From Bacillus fonticola (GTDB taxonomy: Bacteria; Bacillota; Bacilli; Bacillales; JC228): 64,000 nt of DNA. The translations under genes and the position numbers were made by a program. Under the pieces are notes generated by a model. It ran no database searches, was not told the origin of the DNA, and worked only from the letters and a program-made list of their open reading frames with translations. The number at the start of each line of letters is the position of its first letter. The stretch's first letter is position 1. Where the stretch lies: contig NZ_CP052135.1 in NCBI RefSeq assembly GCF_012955605.1, positions 1 through 64,000 on the forward strand, read 5' to 3'. Below are positions 26,469 through 36,874 of the stretch, piece after piece.

Positions 26469-27105
26469 GAGGTGACGCTCCTTTTTGTAGTGTCTGTTGA
26501 ATCGTATCCATAATCAAACGAAGATCCTCTTGCCGATGAATGAAATCGAATTCGTCTCCATTAAACCGGAGAACCGGTACGTCTGGATGCTCTTGCTCGA
26601 ACGTATCCATAAAGGCAGCATAGTCCTGTGACAATTGTTCGAGGTAGAGAGGGCTCATATTTTGTTCAATAGATCGACCTCGACGCTCAATTCGTCTTAG
26701 TAGCGTATCTAAACTGGCGTGGAGATAGATGACAACGTTTGGTTTCGGCATATCACTCGTTAAAATACGAAAGATTTGCTCGTACTTGACGAATTGGTGT
26801 GGCCCGAGAGTACGCTGTGCAAAGATCATGTTTTTGAATATATGATAATCCGCCACGACTGGCTGTTTGGCGTGTAAGTAGTTTTTTTGTATGTCTTCTA
26901 GTTGCTTATATCGATTGCAAAGAAAAAACATCTCCGTTTGGAAGCTCCACTCCTCAATGTTTTCGTAAAATTTCCCGAGGAAGGGGTTCTCGTCTACAAT
27001 TTCCTTTAAAATAGGCATGTCAAATTGCTGTGAGATGGCTTTTGCTAAGGAGGTTTTCCCTACGCCAATCGGGCCTTCTACAGTAATGAATGGGATTTGT
27101 GCCAC
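26446..27105 (-). CDS. dgk: Deoxyguanosine kinase
   Basis: Phosphorylates deoxyguanosine for dNTP salvage; paralogue of the adjacent dck. The 219-residue product has the P-loop GPIGVGKTS (residues 11-19), WSFQTEMFFLCNRYKQLED, a VADYHIFKN segment in place of the DRS motif of Dck, and the lid RRIERRGRSIE. The start codon is GTG, five bases after AAAGGAGGTC. First gene of the dgk-dck operon, transcribed against the flow of the surrounding region as in B. subtilis. Confidence 0.96.
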   Translation of the reverse strand: MAQIPFITVEGPIGVGKTSLAKAISQQFDMPILKEIVDENPFLGKFYENIEEWSFQTEMFFLCNRYKQLEDIQKNYLHAKQPVVADYHIFKNMIFAQRTLGPHQFVKYEQIFRILTSDMPKPNVVIYLHASLDTLLRRIERRGRSIEQNMSPLYLEQLSQDYAAFMDTFEQEHPDVPVLRFNGDEFDFIHRQEDLRLIMDTIQQTLQKGASPHEPSRTL

Positions 27106-27120
27106 AAGAAGACCTCCTTT

Positions 27121-27465
27121 CGTGCGGGTTCTATATCTACTTAGTCCTTGGTTATTTTACCACAGCTCGCTACAAGATTGGTGAAAGGAATAAACTATTG
27201 TCAGTAGCTGTCTAAAACTATCTACAGTAAAGTGAACTAACATACTATGGAACTAGCATGAAACCGGTAAAATTACCTATATTTCAGATGAGCTATCTAA
27301 AATTCAGTATTATGTAAAGGAGTTATTATGTATTATTACCTATTTTTTATAATTTAATGGTATAATATGGACAATAAACATACAGAATGATACCATTATT
27401 TGGAGAGATGAAAGGGGGACATTTGAACTTTATAAAGAATCTATTAATGAAAAAGAGAAGATTAA
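27121..27465. other. AT-rich gap before the secreted-protein cassette
   Basis: About 345 bases, clearly more AT-rich than the flanks. TATAAT occurs at 27348-27353 and 27361-27366, but neither has a convincing -35. AAAGGGGGA at 27411-27419 is placed well for a TTG at 27423, which would open a 48-codon frame overlapping the secreted-protein start; I do not consider that frame established. Confidence 0.4.
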
Positions 27466-28416
27466 ATGAAAAAGATTGTATATTTACTACTAATCTTGAT
27501 TTTGTCACTTGCATATGTTTCACCATCATATGCAAATGCAGCTCAAAACTCAGGTGCTATCGAGGATAAATTTTCTTATCCTATAAAAAGTCTTGAAACT
27601 GGTGAGGAAATTGGAGTTCAAACTTATGAAATTACCTCAACTATTAAGGAACTGCACGATAGTGTAAAAGAGATTACTCTCAAAATTACAACCACTGAAG
27701 AGTTCTTTAGTACTGGTGAAGAAAAAGTCAAGACTGACGAGAAGGTTCTTGTATTTGAAGACGAAAAATTGATTAGTATCAACGGTGAAACTATCAAAAC
27801 AGACAGTGATCAAGAAGTTTTATCTCTAAGTGAGTCCGATCAAGAGAAGATAAAACCGTATGCTGAAAAACTACGACAAGGAGACCTTGATTATACGGAG
27901 TATGTTGAACAACTAAAGGGTTTAGATCTTGACATATATCAAGACAATCAACCCGAAGACCAACCGCAGTTCTCTATTCAGTCTAGCGGAGGACTGGAAT
28001 GGGTTACTCACTATTATAGTTCTTACCAAGGTGGCTATTATCTAGAAGCACATGAGATGGAGGGTTATTTTACTGGTACTCTTCATTCATTCATGCTCGA
28101 CTCTGACGCAGTGGTACCAGATAGTGGAATCACTAAACACAATTATTTGACCTCAGATCAAGGGGGACTCGTTGCACAGTTTATGTCAAGAGCTGATTCT
28201 ATTAGTTCAGCGCGAACTGAGTTGTCTATTGAGGCAACTGCTCTTATGGGAGCCTTAGGGGTTGGAGTACTGACTATTGGCACAGTAATTGGTGCTTTAA
28301 CTGCGGCAGGAGCAGCTGGTGCTATAGCGGCTAGAATGTATTCAGTTTCAAGCAGTGCCCACACAGACATAGAGCGAGCCTATGAAATTGTTCAATCTAT
28401 TAGAAATCAACCATAA
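27466..28416 (+). CDS. Secreted protein of unknown family, glycine/alanine-rich C-terminal segment
   Basis: A 316-residue protein with a clear Sec signal peptide (MKKIVYLLLILILSLAYVSP, cleavage about after SYANA, residue 25). The mature part is acidic and Lys/Glu/Asp/Thr-rich up to about 160, then Tyr/Gly-rich, and near residues 250-285 it has a hydrophobic glycine-zipper-like run (ALMGALGVGVLTIGTVIGAL, then AAGAAGAIAA). No sorting signal or enzyme motif is seen. A 45-residue two-helix membrane protein follows 16 bases later. The layout recalls large secreted bacteriocin-like proteins such as geobacillin 26 with an immunity partner, but this is not verified. AT-rich, and absent at this position in B. 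subtilis. Confidence 0.75.
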   Translation: MKKIVYLLLILILSLAYVSPSYANAAQNSGAIEDKFSYPIKSLETGEEIGVQTYEITSTIKELHDSVKEITLKITTTEEFFSTGEEKVKTDEKVLVFEDEKLISINGETIKTDSDQEVLSLSESDQEKIKPYAEKLRQGDLDYTEYVEQLKGLDLDIYQDNQPEDQPQFSIQSSGGLEWVTHYYSSYQGGYYLEAHEMEGYFTGTLHSFMLDSDAVVPDSGITKHNYLTSDQGGLVAQFMSRADSISSARTELSIEATALMGALGVGVLTIGTVIGALTAAGAAGAIAARMYSVSSSAHTDIERAYEIVQSIRNQP

Positions 28417-28432
28417 AAGAGGGGGAGATCAT

Positions 28433-28570
28433 ATGATATGGTTGGATATATTTACCTCCCTAGTGTTAACATTGGTGATGGTTTCTCTTATCGAAAGAAA
28501 AATTTCAAAAAGGGAAAAATTAGCTTTATACATTTTTCTCTTCGTATTGTTGTTTGTTATTTCTAGGTAA
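28433..28570 (+). CDS. Small two-helix membrane protein, possible immunity protein
   Basis: 45 residues: MIWLDIFTSLVLTLVMVSL, a charged loop IERKISKREK, then LALYIFLFVLLFVISR. Both halves are long enough to span a membrane, giving a hairpin topology. The start codon follows a very strong GAGGGGGAG ribosome site, 16 bases downstream of the secreted-protein stop, so the two are surely cotranscribed. Small, basic-looped membrane proteins of this kind often protect producers from their own pore-forming peptides; that role is inference here. Confidence 0.7.
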   Translation: MIWLDIFTSLVLTLVMVSLIERKISKREKLALYIFLFVLLFVISR

Positions 28571-28666
28571 TAAGACCTGTTATTTAAAAGAGTCTCTTGG
28601 GTTAGAGGGATGAACATAGCATTTAAATGTGTCTAGTATTATCAGCAGATTAATAGCTGTGAATCT

Positions 28667-28704
28667 AAAAAATCCTCCGAGTCTATCTATTCGGAGGATT
28701 TTTG
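28667..28704. terminator. Bidirectional terminator overlapping the yaaH 3' end
   Basis: AAAAATCCTCCGA and TCGGAGGATTTTT pair perfectly. The right arm lies inside the last codons and stop of the minus-strand yaaH gene, so this structure serves the plus-strand cassette while encoding the YaaH tail. Confidence 0.88.
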
Positions 28705-29963
28705 CTTTTAATGGTAAACGTATCCGCTAAAATGAGCCAGTTTTGTGGAAAGTCAAAAGCGATTTGCCAAGCCCCGACTCCGCGCAAATTGTATTCTTTC
28801 ACGAGCTCAAACTTGGCTTGGCTACTTCTGGCATCCTCAAACCAAACGCGATGCTCTTTGGCGTTTTCGTCAATATAATCGATATACGGAGCCTGATCCC
28901 GGTAGTCATAGCGGATCGGTCTGTTGTACCGCCTAGCTATATCAATGGATTCCTGTGGACTCACGGATTGTGCAGGTCGATTTTCCGCATAAGGAAGCGT
29001 CCAATCATAGCCATACAAATTTTGACCGAGTAATATTTTGCTAGCTGGTATTTGTGACAAAGCGTATTCGAGCACCTCTCGTACTAGGGGAAGCGGTGAT
29101 ATGGGGAGTGGAGGCCCACCTGACCAACCCCACCCGTATGACATGAGGACGACAAAGTCGCATATTTCCCCATGAACACTATAATCAATCCCTTCATATA
29201 GAAGTCCTGTTTGATCGGAAGATGTTTTTGGGGTGATCGCCGTCGATAAGAACCAACCGTTTCGAGTGCACATGACTTTGGCCTCACGCAAGAATAACTC
29301 GTAATCATCAGCACTATCTTTCGGAACATATTCAAAATCAAAGTGAATGTCACGATAACCCACGCGTTCTGCCTCGGCTTCAATTTGAGCGAGTAGTTGT
29401 CCGCGTTTTGTAGCGTTTGAGAGCAAATCACTTACCAATTCACTATCAAACTGTCCGTTTTTTATGTTTGTGGTCACCATGGAGAGAGCTGCTCTTGAGG
29501 TGACAGCAGCTTCATAAATCTCCCCAAGAGCGGGAGTACGTAAATCTCCATCCTCCGTAAATTCATAGCTGAACAGAGCCAAGTAGGATAAATAAGGGAG
29601 TTCCCGTTGGAGGGAAGACGTTTCAATAGGTGCGTATTCGTAGCCGAGATACTCCTTTTCCGGCTTCGATTGCTCTGGGATATACAAACGCAAACCAATG
29701 GTTATAGGCTGAGAAACATTGAGTTCGTTAACAGCTGCAAGCTCTTCGAATGATACAGAGAACTTCCGACCGATTGAATAAAGAGAATCGCCCGGCTGCA
29801 CCCAGTAAAATTGACCGTAGATGGGAATGACGAGTGCTAATCCAACAACGAGTGTTTCTTCTGGAGCGATCCCGTTTGCCTCTACTAACTCATTGACCGT
29901 AATGCTATAGGCTTGTGCAATACCGAATAAAGTTTGCCCGCGTTGGACCGTGTGAATTTGCAT
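28683..29963 (-). CDS. yaaH: LysM and GH18 domain glycoside hydrolase, SleL/YaaH type
   Basis: A 426-residue protein with two N-terminal LysM peptidoglycan-binding domains (about 2-46 and 52-95, IHTVQRGQTLFGIAQ and YWVQPGDSLYSIGRKF) and a C-terminal glycosyl hydrolase 18 barrel. The catalytic DxxDxE motif appears as DIHFDFE near residue 205. SleL/YaaH homologues are spore coat or cortex enzymes (N-acetylglucosaminidases) that act on cortex fragments during germination. No signal peptide, as expected for a protein recruited to the spore from the mother cell. GGGAGGG precedes the ATG. Same location as B. subtilis yaaH. Confidence 0.93.
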   Translation of the reverse strand: MQIHTVQRGQTLFGIAQAYSITVNELVEANGIAPEETLVVGLALVIPIYGQFYWVQPGDSLYSIGRKFSVSFEELAAVNELNVSQPITIGLRLYIPEQSKPEKEYLGYEYAPIETSSLQRELPYLSYLALFSYEFTEDGDLRTPALGEIYEAAVTSRAALSMVTTNIKNGQFDSELVSDLLSNATKRGQLLAQIEAEAERVGYRDIHFDFEYVPKDSADDYELFLREAKVMCTRNGWFLSTAITPKTSSDQTGLLYEGIDYSVHGEICDFVVLMSYGWGWSGGPPLPISPLPLVREVLEYALSQIPASKILLGQNLYGYDWTLPYAENRPAQSVSPQESIDIARRYNRPIRYDYRDQAPYIDYIDENAKEHRVWFEDARSSQAKFELVKEYNLRGVGAWQIAFDFPQNWLILADTFTIKSKNPPNR

Positions 29964-30029
29964 AGATAGGCCCTCCCTTTCGTTGTAGCCAATCTATGCT
30001 AAAGGTCTCATATATAGTACAAATCACTG

Positions 30030-30584
30030 CTAACTTTGTGTTAATTCAACAGTAGGGGCAACGCGCGCCTTCAAAACGTTTTGCATCATGGTAAGTGCGT
30101 ATGCCTGATCATTCTCACTGACAGAAGCACTCGCATCTTGCGGAACGACAAGCGAAAAGTCCCGCATGTATGCGTCATTCGCGGTAAACAATACACAGAT
30201 GTTTCCAGCTAAGCCAGCAAGCCAGACGGTGTTTACGCCACGTTCATGAAGAAACGTATGTAAAGCTGTTCCGAAAAATGCAGAGTGTCTCGGTTTGATT
30301 AAGAACTCGTCTTTTTCTGTTGGTCTGTACTGAGAAATCCAATCTTTCGTGAGTTCATTTTGGCAGTGTGCTAAAATTTTGTCATAGTCTGCTTGCCACA
30401 ATTCGTAATGGTCGTTAATGTATACGACCGGCCAGTTGTGCTGATAAAAGTACTGTTTGCAAGCCAGGATGTTCGGAACGAGGGCTTTTGCTTTACTGGC
30501 AAGTGTTTCTCCGTGCTGAAACTGACAGTCGTTGAGAAGATCAATAAGTAATAAAGCAGTTGTTTGCGTATTTGTTTTTGTCAT
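30030..30584 (-). CDS. yaaI: Isochorismatase-family cysteine hydrolase YaaI
   Basis: A 184-residue member of the isochorismatase-like hydrolase family, with the catalytic triad visible as Asp15 (LLLIDLLND), Lys97 (FLIKPRHSAF) and Cys130 (GLAGNICVLFTA). The family includes nicotinamidases and isochorismatases; the substrate of YaaI is not established. The ATG at 30584 is chosen because AGGTG lies at the right distance; GTG 30593 and ATG 30590 are alternatives. Divergent from tadA across about 40 bases. Confidence 0.9.
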   Translation of the reverse strand: MTKTNTQTTALLLIDLLNDCQFQHGETLASKAKALVPNILACKQYFYQHNWPVVYINDHYELWQADYDKILAHCQNELTKDWISQYRPTEKDEFLIKPRHSAFFGTALHTFLHERGVNTVWLAGLAGNICVLFTANDAYMRDFSLVVPQDASASVSENDQAYALTMMQNVLKARVAPTVELTQS

Positions 30585-30625
30585 CGACATCACCTACGCT
30601 TATCGTTTGTTAAGGGAGTTAGATT

Positions 30626-31135
30626 ATGATGAGTCATGAAAAAAATGTACAGGAAATAGATGAAGAGTGGATGAGGCGCGCTTTGCAATACGCCGTTGAA
30701 GCTGAAGAGGTCGGGGAGGTTCCAATCGGAGCGGTGCTAGTGCACGAAGGATTGCAAATTGCAGGCAGTAGAAACCGCCGCGAGCAAGCGCAAAGTGCGC
30801 TCGCCCATGCAGAGCTCGATGTCATCCAACAGGGTTGTGAAGTGAGGGGCAGTTGGAGGCTTGAGAACTGTACATTGTATGTGACGCTCGAACCGTGTCC
30901 GATGTGTGCCGGTGCTATTGTTCAGTCACGCATTCCGCGCGTCGTATTTGGCGCCTATGACCCGAAAGCTGGTTGCTGCGGTACGTTGTATCAGCTTTGT
31001 AATGATGAACGCTTTAACCATCGAGCTGAATGTGTCGGGGGCGTTTTGGAAAAGGAATGTGGCGAGCTCCTATCCGATTTCTTTCGACAGCTACGAACTC
31101 GAAAAAAAGCGGAGAAGCAAAAGCACACCCAATAA
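30626..31135 (+). CDS. tadA: tRNA-specific adenosine deaminase TadA
   Basis: Converts adenosine 34 of tRNA-Arg(ACG) to inosine, an essential wobble modification. The 169-residue cytidine-deaminase fold has the zinc and proton-shuttle motif HAE (His61-Ala-Glu63) and PCPMC (Cys91, Cys94). A GGAG-containing site precedes the ATG; a second Met follows immediately. Followed by the SRP RNA gene as in B. subtilis (yaaJ-scr). Confidence 0.96.
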   Translation: MMSHEKNVQEIDEEWMRRALQYAVEAEEVGEVPIGAVLVHEGLQIAGSRNRREQAQSALAHAELDVIQQGCEVRGSWRLENCTLYVTLEPCPMCAGAIVQSRIPRVVFGAYDPKAGCCGTLYQLCNDERFNHRAECVGGVLEKECGELLSDFFRQLRTRKKAEKQKHTQ

Positions 31136-31171
31136 AAAGGAAGCACTCACCAACTCAGTGAGGATTAAACA

Positions 31172-31200
31172 TTGCATTTTGTCCATATCCTTTGTATACT
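31172..31200 (+). promoter_or_regulatory. SRP RNA promoter
   Basis: TTGCAT (31172-31177), 17-base spacer, TATACT (31195-31200); transcription would start at the predicted RNA 5' end. Confidence 0.75.
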
Positions 31201-31205
31201 AGGTG

Positions 31206-31480
31206 TTGCCGTGCTAGACGGGGAGGTAGCGGTGCCCTGTACCCGCAATCCGCTCCAGCGGGGTTGAATTCCTCTCTCTGAGGCTATCTGTCTGTGGGGT
31301 CTGACCTAAGTAAGTAGTGTTGACGTCTGGGTCCCGCGCAATGAAGACCCACGAACCATGTCAGGTCCGGAAGGAAGCAGCATTAAGTGGATTCCTTCAT
31401 GTGCCGCGGGGTCGCCTGGACTGAGCTAACTGCTTAGGTTCCGCCCATGGGCAGTAGTCGAAGGAGAGGTGCACGGCTTT
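31206..31480 (+). ncRNA. scr: Signal recognition particle RNA (large Bacillus type, scRNA)
   Basis: About 272 bases with terminal helix GCCGTGC (31208-31214) / GCACGGC (31471-31477). The Alu-domain start GGGGAGGTAGCGGTGCCCTG and the S-domain core ACCATGTCAGGTCCGGAAGG with AAGCAGCATTAAGTG are near-identical to B. subtilis scRNA. It assembles with Ffh and targets nascent membrane proteins. Own promoter and terminator. Confidence 0.97.
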
Positions 31481-31492
31481 ACATACTTCTAA

Positions 31493-31530
31493 CAAAACTT
31501 TGCTTCTTTATATGAGGGCAAAGTTTTTTT
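31493..31530 (+). terminator. SRP RNA terminator
   Basis: AAAACTTTGC pairs with GCAAAGTTTT over about 14 bases, followed by a T run. Confidence 0.9.
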
Positions 31531-31645
31531 GTTGTCTAAGTAGTTTTTCGCCTTTAAATTGCTAGTAACTTGTTCGGTGTTCTTTGGCGTTTCCTCACTT
31601 TTTTCTGTATAATAGCACGAGACAGGAAGTGAGGAGGCAAGTGAT

Positions 31646-33367
31646 GTGAGCTATCAGGCATTGTACCGGGTGTTTCGTCCGCAAATGTTTCAAGACGTTG
31701 TAGGACAGGAGCATGTCACACGAACATTACAAAATGCACTAGTGCACAATCAGTTATCCCACGCCTACTTGTTCTCCGGACCGAGAGGAACTGGGAAGAC
31801 AAGTGCTGCCAAAGTGTTAGCAAAAGCCGTCAACTGCGAAAACGGTCCGACGAGCGAGCCGTGTAACGAATGTGCGGCATGTCGCGGAATTACGAATGGC
31901 AGTGTTCAAGACGTAATTGAAATGGACGCAGCCTCTAATAACGGTGTCGATGAAATTCGTGACATTAGAGACCAGGTCCACTACGCACCGAATGAAGTTC
32001 GCTATAAGGTGTACATTATTGATGAGGTACATATGTTATCTCAAGGGGCATTTAATGCTCTTTTGAAGACATTAGAGGAACCGCCTGCTCACGTATTATT
32101 TATCTTGGCGACGACCGAGCCTCATAAAATACCAGCCACGATCCTATCGCGATGCCAGCGATTTGATTTTAAAAGATTTACTCCAGAGCACATTACCGGT
32201 AGACTTTCTGTTATTTTGCAAGAAACAGGAAAGCAAGCCGACGAACAAGCGCTAACTTTGATTGCACGAGCTGCAGACGGTGGAATGCGGGATGCGATTA
32301 GTTTGTTAGATCAAGCTATTTCCTTTAGCGATGATAGCGTTACAGTAGACGATGCCCTTATGGTAACGGGTGCTGTTTCACAAGAAGTGTATCAACAAAT
32401 TTTAGAGTCACTTGCCCGGAACGATATAGCAGGTGCACTGGGACAAGTAGATCGTCTCCTACAAGAAGGGAAAGACCCGGCGCGTTTTTTAGAAGACTTC
32501 ATCTATTTCCATAGAGACCTTCTATTGTATAAAACTGCCCCGACACTCCGAAGCTCCCTCAAAACAGTGGTCGTGGACGATGCATTCCAACAGTTAGCGA
32601 ATGCCCTTACGGTGGACATACTCTCTGAGAGAATCGGTATACTGAATGAAACACAACAATCGATGCGCTTTACACACCATGCACGCATTTATTTAGAAGT
32701 AGCCTTGATTAAACTGGCTGAAGTACGCTCAAGCGTAACGGGCATTGTACAAGATGCGGCCTCTTCAGCTGAGTTGCAACAGTTACAGCAGCAGGTACAA
32801 CAACTTACCGAGAAATTAGCTGGTATGCAATCGGCACCAGCCCAAGCGAGCCCAACACCGAAACCAAGACCAACTCGCTCTCCAGCAAAGTCCGGAATGC
32901 GGTTGCCTGAAGCGGCGATTCGGAATGTGTTGAAGGATGCGACGAAGCAAGATTTGCAACAAGTAAAACAAGCATGGGGGAACGTGTTAGCCCATCTCGC
33001 TGACAAAAACTCGCGCTCATTGGCTGCATTGTTGAATGATGCAGAGCCTGTGGCCGCGTCTAATGCTGGGGTTGTCATCAAATTCGCATATGATATACAC
33101 TGCCAAATGGCATATGAAAAGAGCTTGTTCGATGGTGTACTGCCAGATTTGTTAGAGCAACTCTCAAATAAACAGTACAAAACTTTTGGTGTTCCAGAAA
33201 AGCAATGGATCTCCATTCGGAAAGCATTTATTGAGGCACATAAAGAAGGAAATACAGAAGATGTGCAAGAAACTAGTAGTATAGAAGAAGTGGAATCGGA
33301 TCAAGACGAACTCGTAACGAAGGCTCAAGAGCTATTCGGAACAGAAATTGTCCATATAAAAGATTAA
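31646..33367 (+). CDS. dnaX: DNA polymerase III subunits gamma/tau
   Basis: Clamp-loader ATPase that loads DnaN and links the replisome. The 573-residue product has the AAA+ P-loop GPRGTGKT (residues 45-52), a four-cysteine zinc module (CENGPTSEPCNECAAC, about 62-77), and Walker B IIDEVHMLS with the SRC sensor (LSRCQRFDF). A coiled coil and Pro-rich linker around 365-405 precede the C-terminal tau domain. The start is GTG, nine bases after AGGAGG. No slippery A-run for a gamma frameshift was noticed, as expected for Bacillus. First gene of dnaX-yaaK-recR-yaaL-bofA. Confidence 0.97.
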   Translation: MSYQALYRVFRPQMFQDVVGQEHVTRTLQNALVHNQLSHAYLFSGPRGTGKTSAAKVLAKAVNCENGPTSEPCNECAACRGITNGSVQDVIEMDAASNNGVDEIRDIRDQVHYAPNEVRYKVYIIDEVHMLSQGAFNALLKTLEEPPAHVLFILATTEPHKIPATILSRCQRFDFKRFTPEHITGRLSVILQETGKQADEQALTLIARAADGGMRDAISLLDQAISFSDDSVTVDDALMVTGAVSQEVYQQILESLARNDIAGALGQVDRLLQEGKDPARFLEDFIYFHRDLLLYKTAPTLRSSLKTVVVDDAFQQLANALTVDILSERIGILNETQQSMRFTHHARIYLEVALIKLAEVRSSVTGIVQDAASSAELQQLQQQVQQLTEKLAGMQSAPAQASPTPKPRPTRSPAKSGMRLPEAAIRNVLKDATKQDLQQVKQAWGNVLAHLADKNSRSLAALLNDAEPVAASNAGVVIKFAYDIHCQMAYEKSLFDGVLPDLLEQLSNKQYKTFGVPEKQWISIRKAFIEAHKEGNTEDVQETSSIEEVESDQDELVTKAQELFGTEIVHIKD

Positions 33368-33382
33368 TTGGAGGAATGACGT

Positions 33383-33703
33383 ATGAAAGGTATGGGGAAT
33401 ATGCAAGGTATGATGAAGCAAATGCAAAAAATGCAAAAGCAAATGACAAAAGCACAAGAAGAACTCGGGGAAAAACGTCTTGAAGGAACAGCGGGTGGAG
33501 GTATGGTGAAAGTCATCGTCTCCGGACATAAGGAAGTACTCGATGTAGTGATCGATCCAGAAGCAGTAGATCCAGAAGACGTAGAAATGCTTCAAGACCT
33601 TGTATTAGCCGCAACGAATGATGCAATGAAGCAAGCAGACGAGCTAACGAACTCCACGATGGGCCAATTCACAAAAGGCATGAATTTGCCAGGAATGTTT
33701 TAA
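33383..33703 (+). CDS. yaaK: YbaB/EbfC-family nucleoid-associated protein
   Basis: A 106-residue YbaB/EbfC-family DNA-binding protein between dnaX and recR. The N-terminal third is very rich in Met, Gln and Lys ([20 protein letters not shown]), the typical helical arm; the centre [20 protein letters not shown] forms the beta core. The family forms tweezer-like dimers on DNA; a precise role is unclear. GGAGG precedes the ATG by about ten bases and the gene lies 15 bases after dnaX. Confidence 0.95.
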   Translation: MKGMGNMQGMMKQMQKMQKQMTKAQEELGEKRLEGTAGGGMVKVIVSGHKEVLDVVIDPEAVDPEDVEMLQDLVLAATNDAMKQADELTNSTMGQFTKGMNLPGMF

Positions 33704-33712
33704 GGAGACGTT

Positions 33713-34312
33713 ATGCAACATTACCCACAACCTATTACAAAATTAATGGATGGGTTCATGAAACTGCCAGGCATCGGTCCGAAAACGGCTGCTCGTCTGG
33801 CTTTTTTCGTCCTGTCAATGGAAGAAGACGACGTACTGAACTTCGCCAAGTCGTTAGTCGACGCTAAACGAAAATTGAATTATTGCTCGGTATGTGGTCA
33901 TATTACTGACCAAGACCCGTGTAGAATATGTGAAGACAAACACCGCGATCAAACGGCAATCTGCGTAGTTCAAGATCCAAAAGATGTGATCGCAATGGAA
34001 AAAATGCGTGAGTATTCAGGGTTGTATCATGTTTTACACGGAGCCATCTCTCCAATGGACGGCGTTGGCCCAGAAGATATTAATTTGACTCCTCTCATTC
34101 AAAGATTACAAGATGACACGGTGCAAGAGGTGATCTTAGCTACCAACCCTACTATTGAAGGGGAAGCGACCGCTATGTATATCTCTCGGTTAATTAAGCC
34201 CTCTGGCATTCGAATTACGAGAATTGCCCACGGCCTTCCTGTCGGCGGTGACTTGGAATATGCCGATGAAGTGACTTTATCGAAAGCGTTAGAGGGTAGA
34301 AGAGAATTATAA
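33713..34312 (+). CDS. recR: Recombination mediator RecR
   Basis: RecR forms a ring that acts with RecO and RecF to displace SSB and load RecA. The 199 residues comprise a helix-hairpin-helix ([12 protein letters not shown], about 18-29), a zinc finger with Cys58, Cys61, Cys70 and Cys73, a TOPRIM domain ([19 protein letters not shown] and [14 protein letters not shown]), and the C-terminal Walker B-like arm. TAAGGAGACGTT precedes the ATG, ten bases after yaaK. Confidence 0.97.
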   Translation: MQHYPQPITKLMDGFMKLPGIGPKTAARLAFFVLSMEEDDVLNFAKSLVDAKRKLNYCSVCGHITDQDPCRICEDKHRDQTAICVVQDPKDVIAMEKMREYSGLYHVLHGAISPMDGVGPEDINLTPLIQRLQDDTVQEVILATNPTIEGEATAMYISRLIKPSGIRITRIAHGLPVGGDLEYADEVTLSKALEGRREL

Positions 34313-34325
34313 GAAGGTGAAGTCT

Positions 34326-34547
34326 TTGTTATTTAAGAAAAAAGGTTGGCTGCGCCGAGAATATGATGACCGCCTTTTCGCGGAACTACACGAAGCAAAA
34401 GCAGAATGGGATCGCAGGCAAAAGTTTTTAGAGCAGTGCGTCGATGTAAATGATGCACAAATTGCCCACGTAGAAGAGGCAAAGACGTGGTATTTCTTGT
34501 TATTAAGAGAAGCAAAGTATCGGCGCATGAATATGTCCTCTTATTAG
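34326..34547 (+). CDS. yaaL: YaaL family protein (DUF2508)
   Basis: A 73-residue charged, helical protein found between recR and bofA in Bacillaceae; function unknown. LFKKKGWLRREYDDRLFAEL and the C-terminal LLLREAKYRR match B. subtilis YaaL. TTG at 34326 is preferred because it aligns with homologues and follows AAGAAGGTGA at suitable distance; GTG at 34317 would lie inside that ribosome site. Confidence 0.85.
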   Translation: MLFKKKGWLRREYDDRLFAELHEAKAEWDRRQKFLEQCVDVNDAQIAHVEEAKTWYFLLLREAKYRRMNMSSY

Positions 34548-34602
34548 TTCTTCTTGTCCATCCTCTTTCATAAATGTAAGTAGTAGAGAGGAGTGGACAT
34601 GC

Positions 34603-34872
34603 GTGGAACCTGTGTGGGTAGTTTCAATTATTGTTGGAGTAATTGTTTTGCTTTTGTTTTGGGGTGTCTCGTTTCGTCCGTTACGTTTTATTGGACTTGG
34701 AGTGATGAAAATATGTATTGGGGCTCTATTTCTGTTTTTGGTTAACACGGTAGGTGGCCAATTTGATTTGCATGTGCCGATTAACTTGGTCACGGCAACG
34801 GTTTCGGGAATTTTAGGCATTCCAGGGGTAGCTGCACTTATAGCTATTGATATGTGGGTCCTTCCTTCTTAA
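34603..34872 (+). CDS. bofA: Sigma-K processing inhibitor BofA
   Basis: BofA is a mother-cell membrane protein that, with SpoIVFA, holds the protease SpoIVFB inactive until the forespore signals, timing sigma-K activation. The 89-residue protein has two hydrophobic segments (VVSIIVGVIVLLLFWGVSF and MKICIGALFLFLVNTVGG) and a conserved hydrophobic end NLVTATVSGILGIPGVAAL that occludes the protease site. GTG start nine bases after GAGGAG. Strong evidence that the organism sporulates. Confidence 0.93.
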   Translation: MEPVWVVSIIVGVIVLLLFWGVSFRPLRFIGLGVMKICIGALFLFLVNTVGGQFDLHVPINLVTATVSGILGIPGVAALIAIDMWVLPS

Positions 34873-34903
34873 AGCACACGTGAGAAAGTACGTGTGTTTT
34901 TTC
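34873..34903 (+). terminator. Terminator after bofA
   Basis: CACACGT (34875-34881) pairs with ACGTGTG (34890-34896), followed by TTTTTTC; it begins at the bofA stop. Confidence 0.88.
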
Positions 34904-34950
34904 TTTGGTAGAGGAAAGGGCAACTCTTTCAAATAGAGTAAACTTTCGTA

Positions 34951-34979
34951 TTGACTTCTCTGTATATGTGTTATATGAT
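34951..34979 (+). promoter_or_regulatory. rRNA operon 2 promoter P1
   Basis: TTGACT (34951-34956), 17-base spacer, TATGAT (34974-34979). Confidence 0.85.
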
Positions 34980-35037
34980 AGAGCCTGTCGCTAAGAAAGC
35001 AGTCAGCAATTCTGCTTTAAAAATTTTCACTTTGTTG

Positions 35038-35066
35038 TTGACATTGAATGGCGAACTTGGTATGAT
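35038..35066 (+). promoter_or_regulatory. rRNA operon 2 promoter P2
   Basis: TTGACA (35038-35043), 17-base spacer, TATGAT (35061-35066). With P1 it forms the tandem arrangement usual for Bacillus rRNA operons. The leader after it repeats the operon 1 leader with scattered changes. Confidence 0.92.
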
Positions 35067-35262
35067 ATTAAAGTCGCCGATGAGAACAAGTGATGTTGGG
35101 CTTATGCGATATGGGTCAGAAAGGCGTTGCGACAGGACGTCGCGCACTTAGTCTTTCCTCCTTGAACATTGAAAACTGAACACAAACCTGCTAGTAAGAC
35201 CAAATCCAAATGGATGCGGTCGTCGTTGATTTTAAAGTAAGACAGTTAAGAGCTTGCTCTTT

Positions 35263-36818
<1,556 letters not shown>

Positions 36819-36874
36819 AAAACTCGTCACTTAGGTGACGATACAAAACGACGCTAGCAGGGAACTTGTGTTCA

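Noticed and set aside
27387-27569. Frame overlapping the secreted-protein start, with AAAGGGGGA before TTG 27423
   Set aside because: Composition beyond codon 20 is just the shifted signal-peptide sequence; a short leader peptide is possible but unsupported.
26000-28600. CRISPR array search in the accessory region
   Set aside because: No regularly spaced direct repeats were seen here or elsewhere in the window.
32689-33216. A 175-codon minus-strand frame in dnaX
   Set aside because: Shadow of the dnaX C-terminal part; cysteine- and serine-rich with no match to a known pattern.
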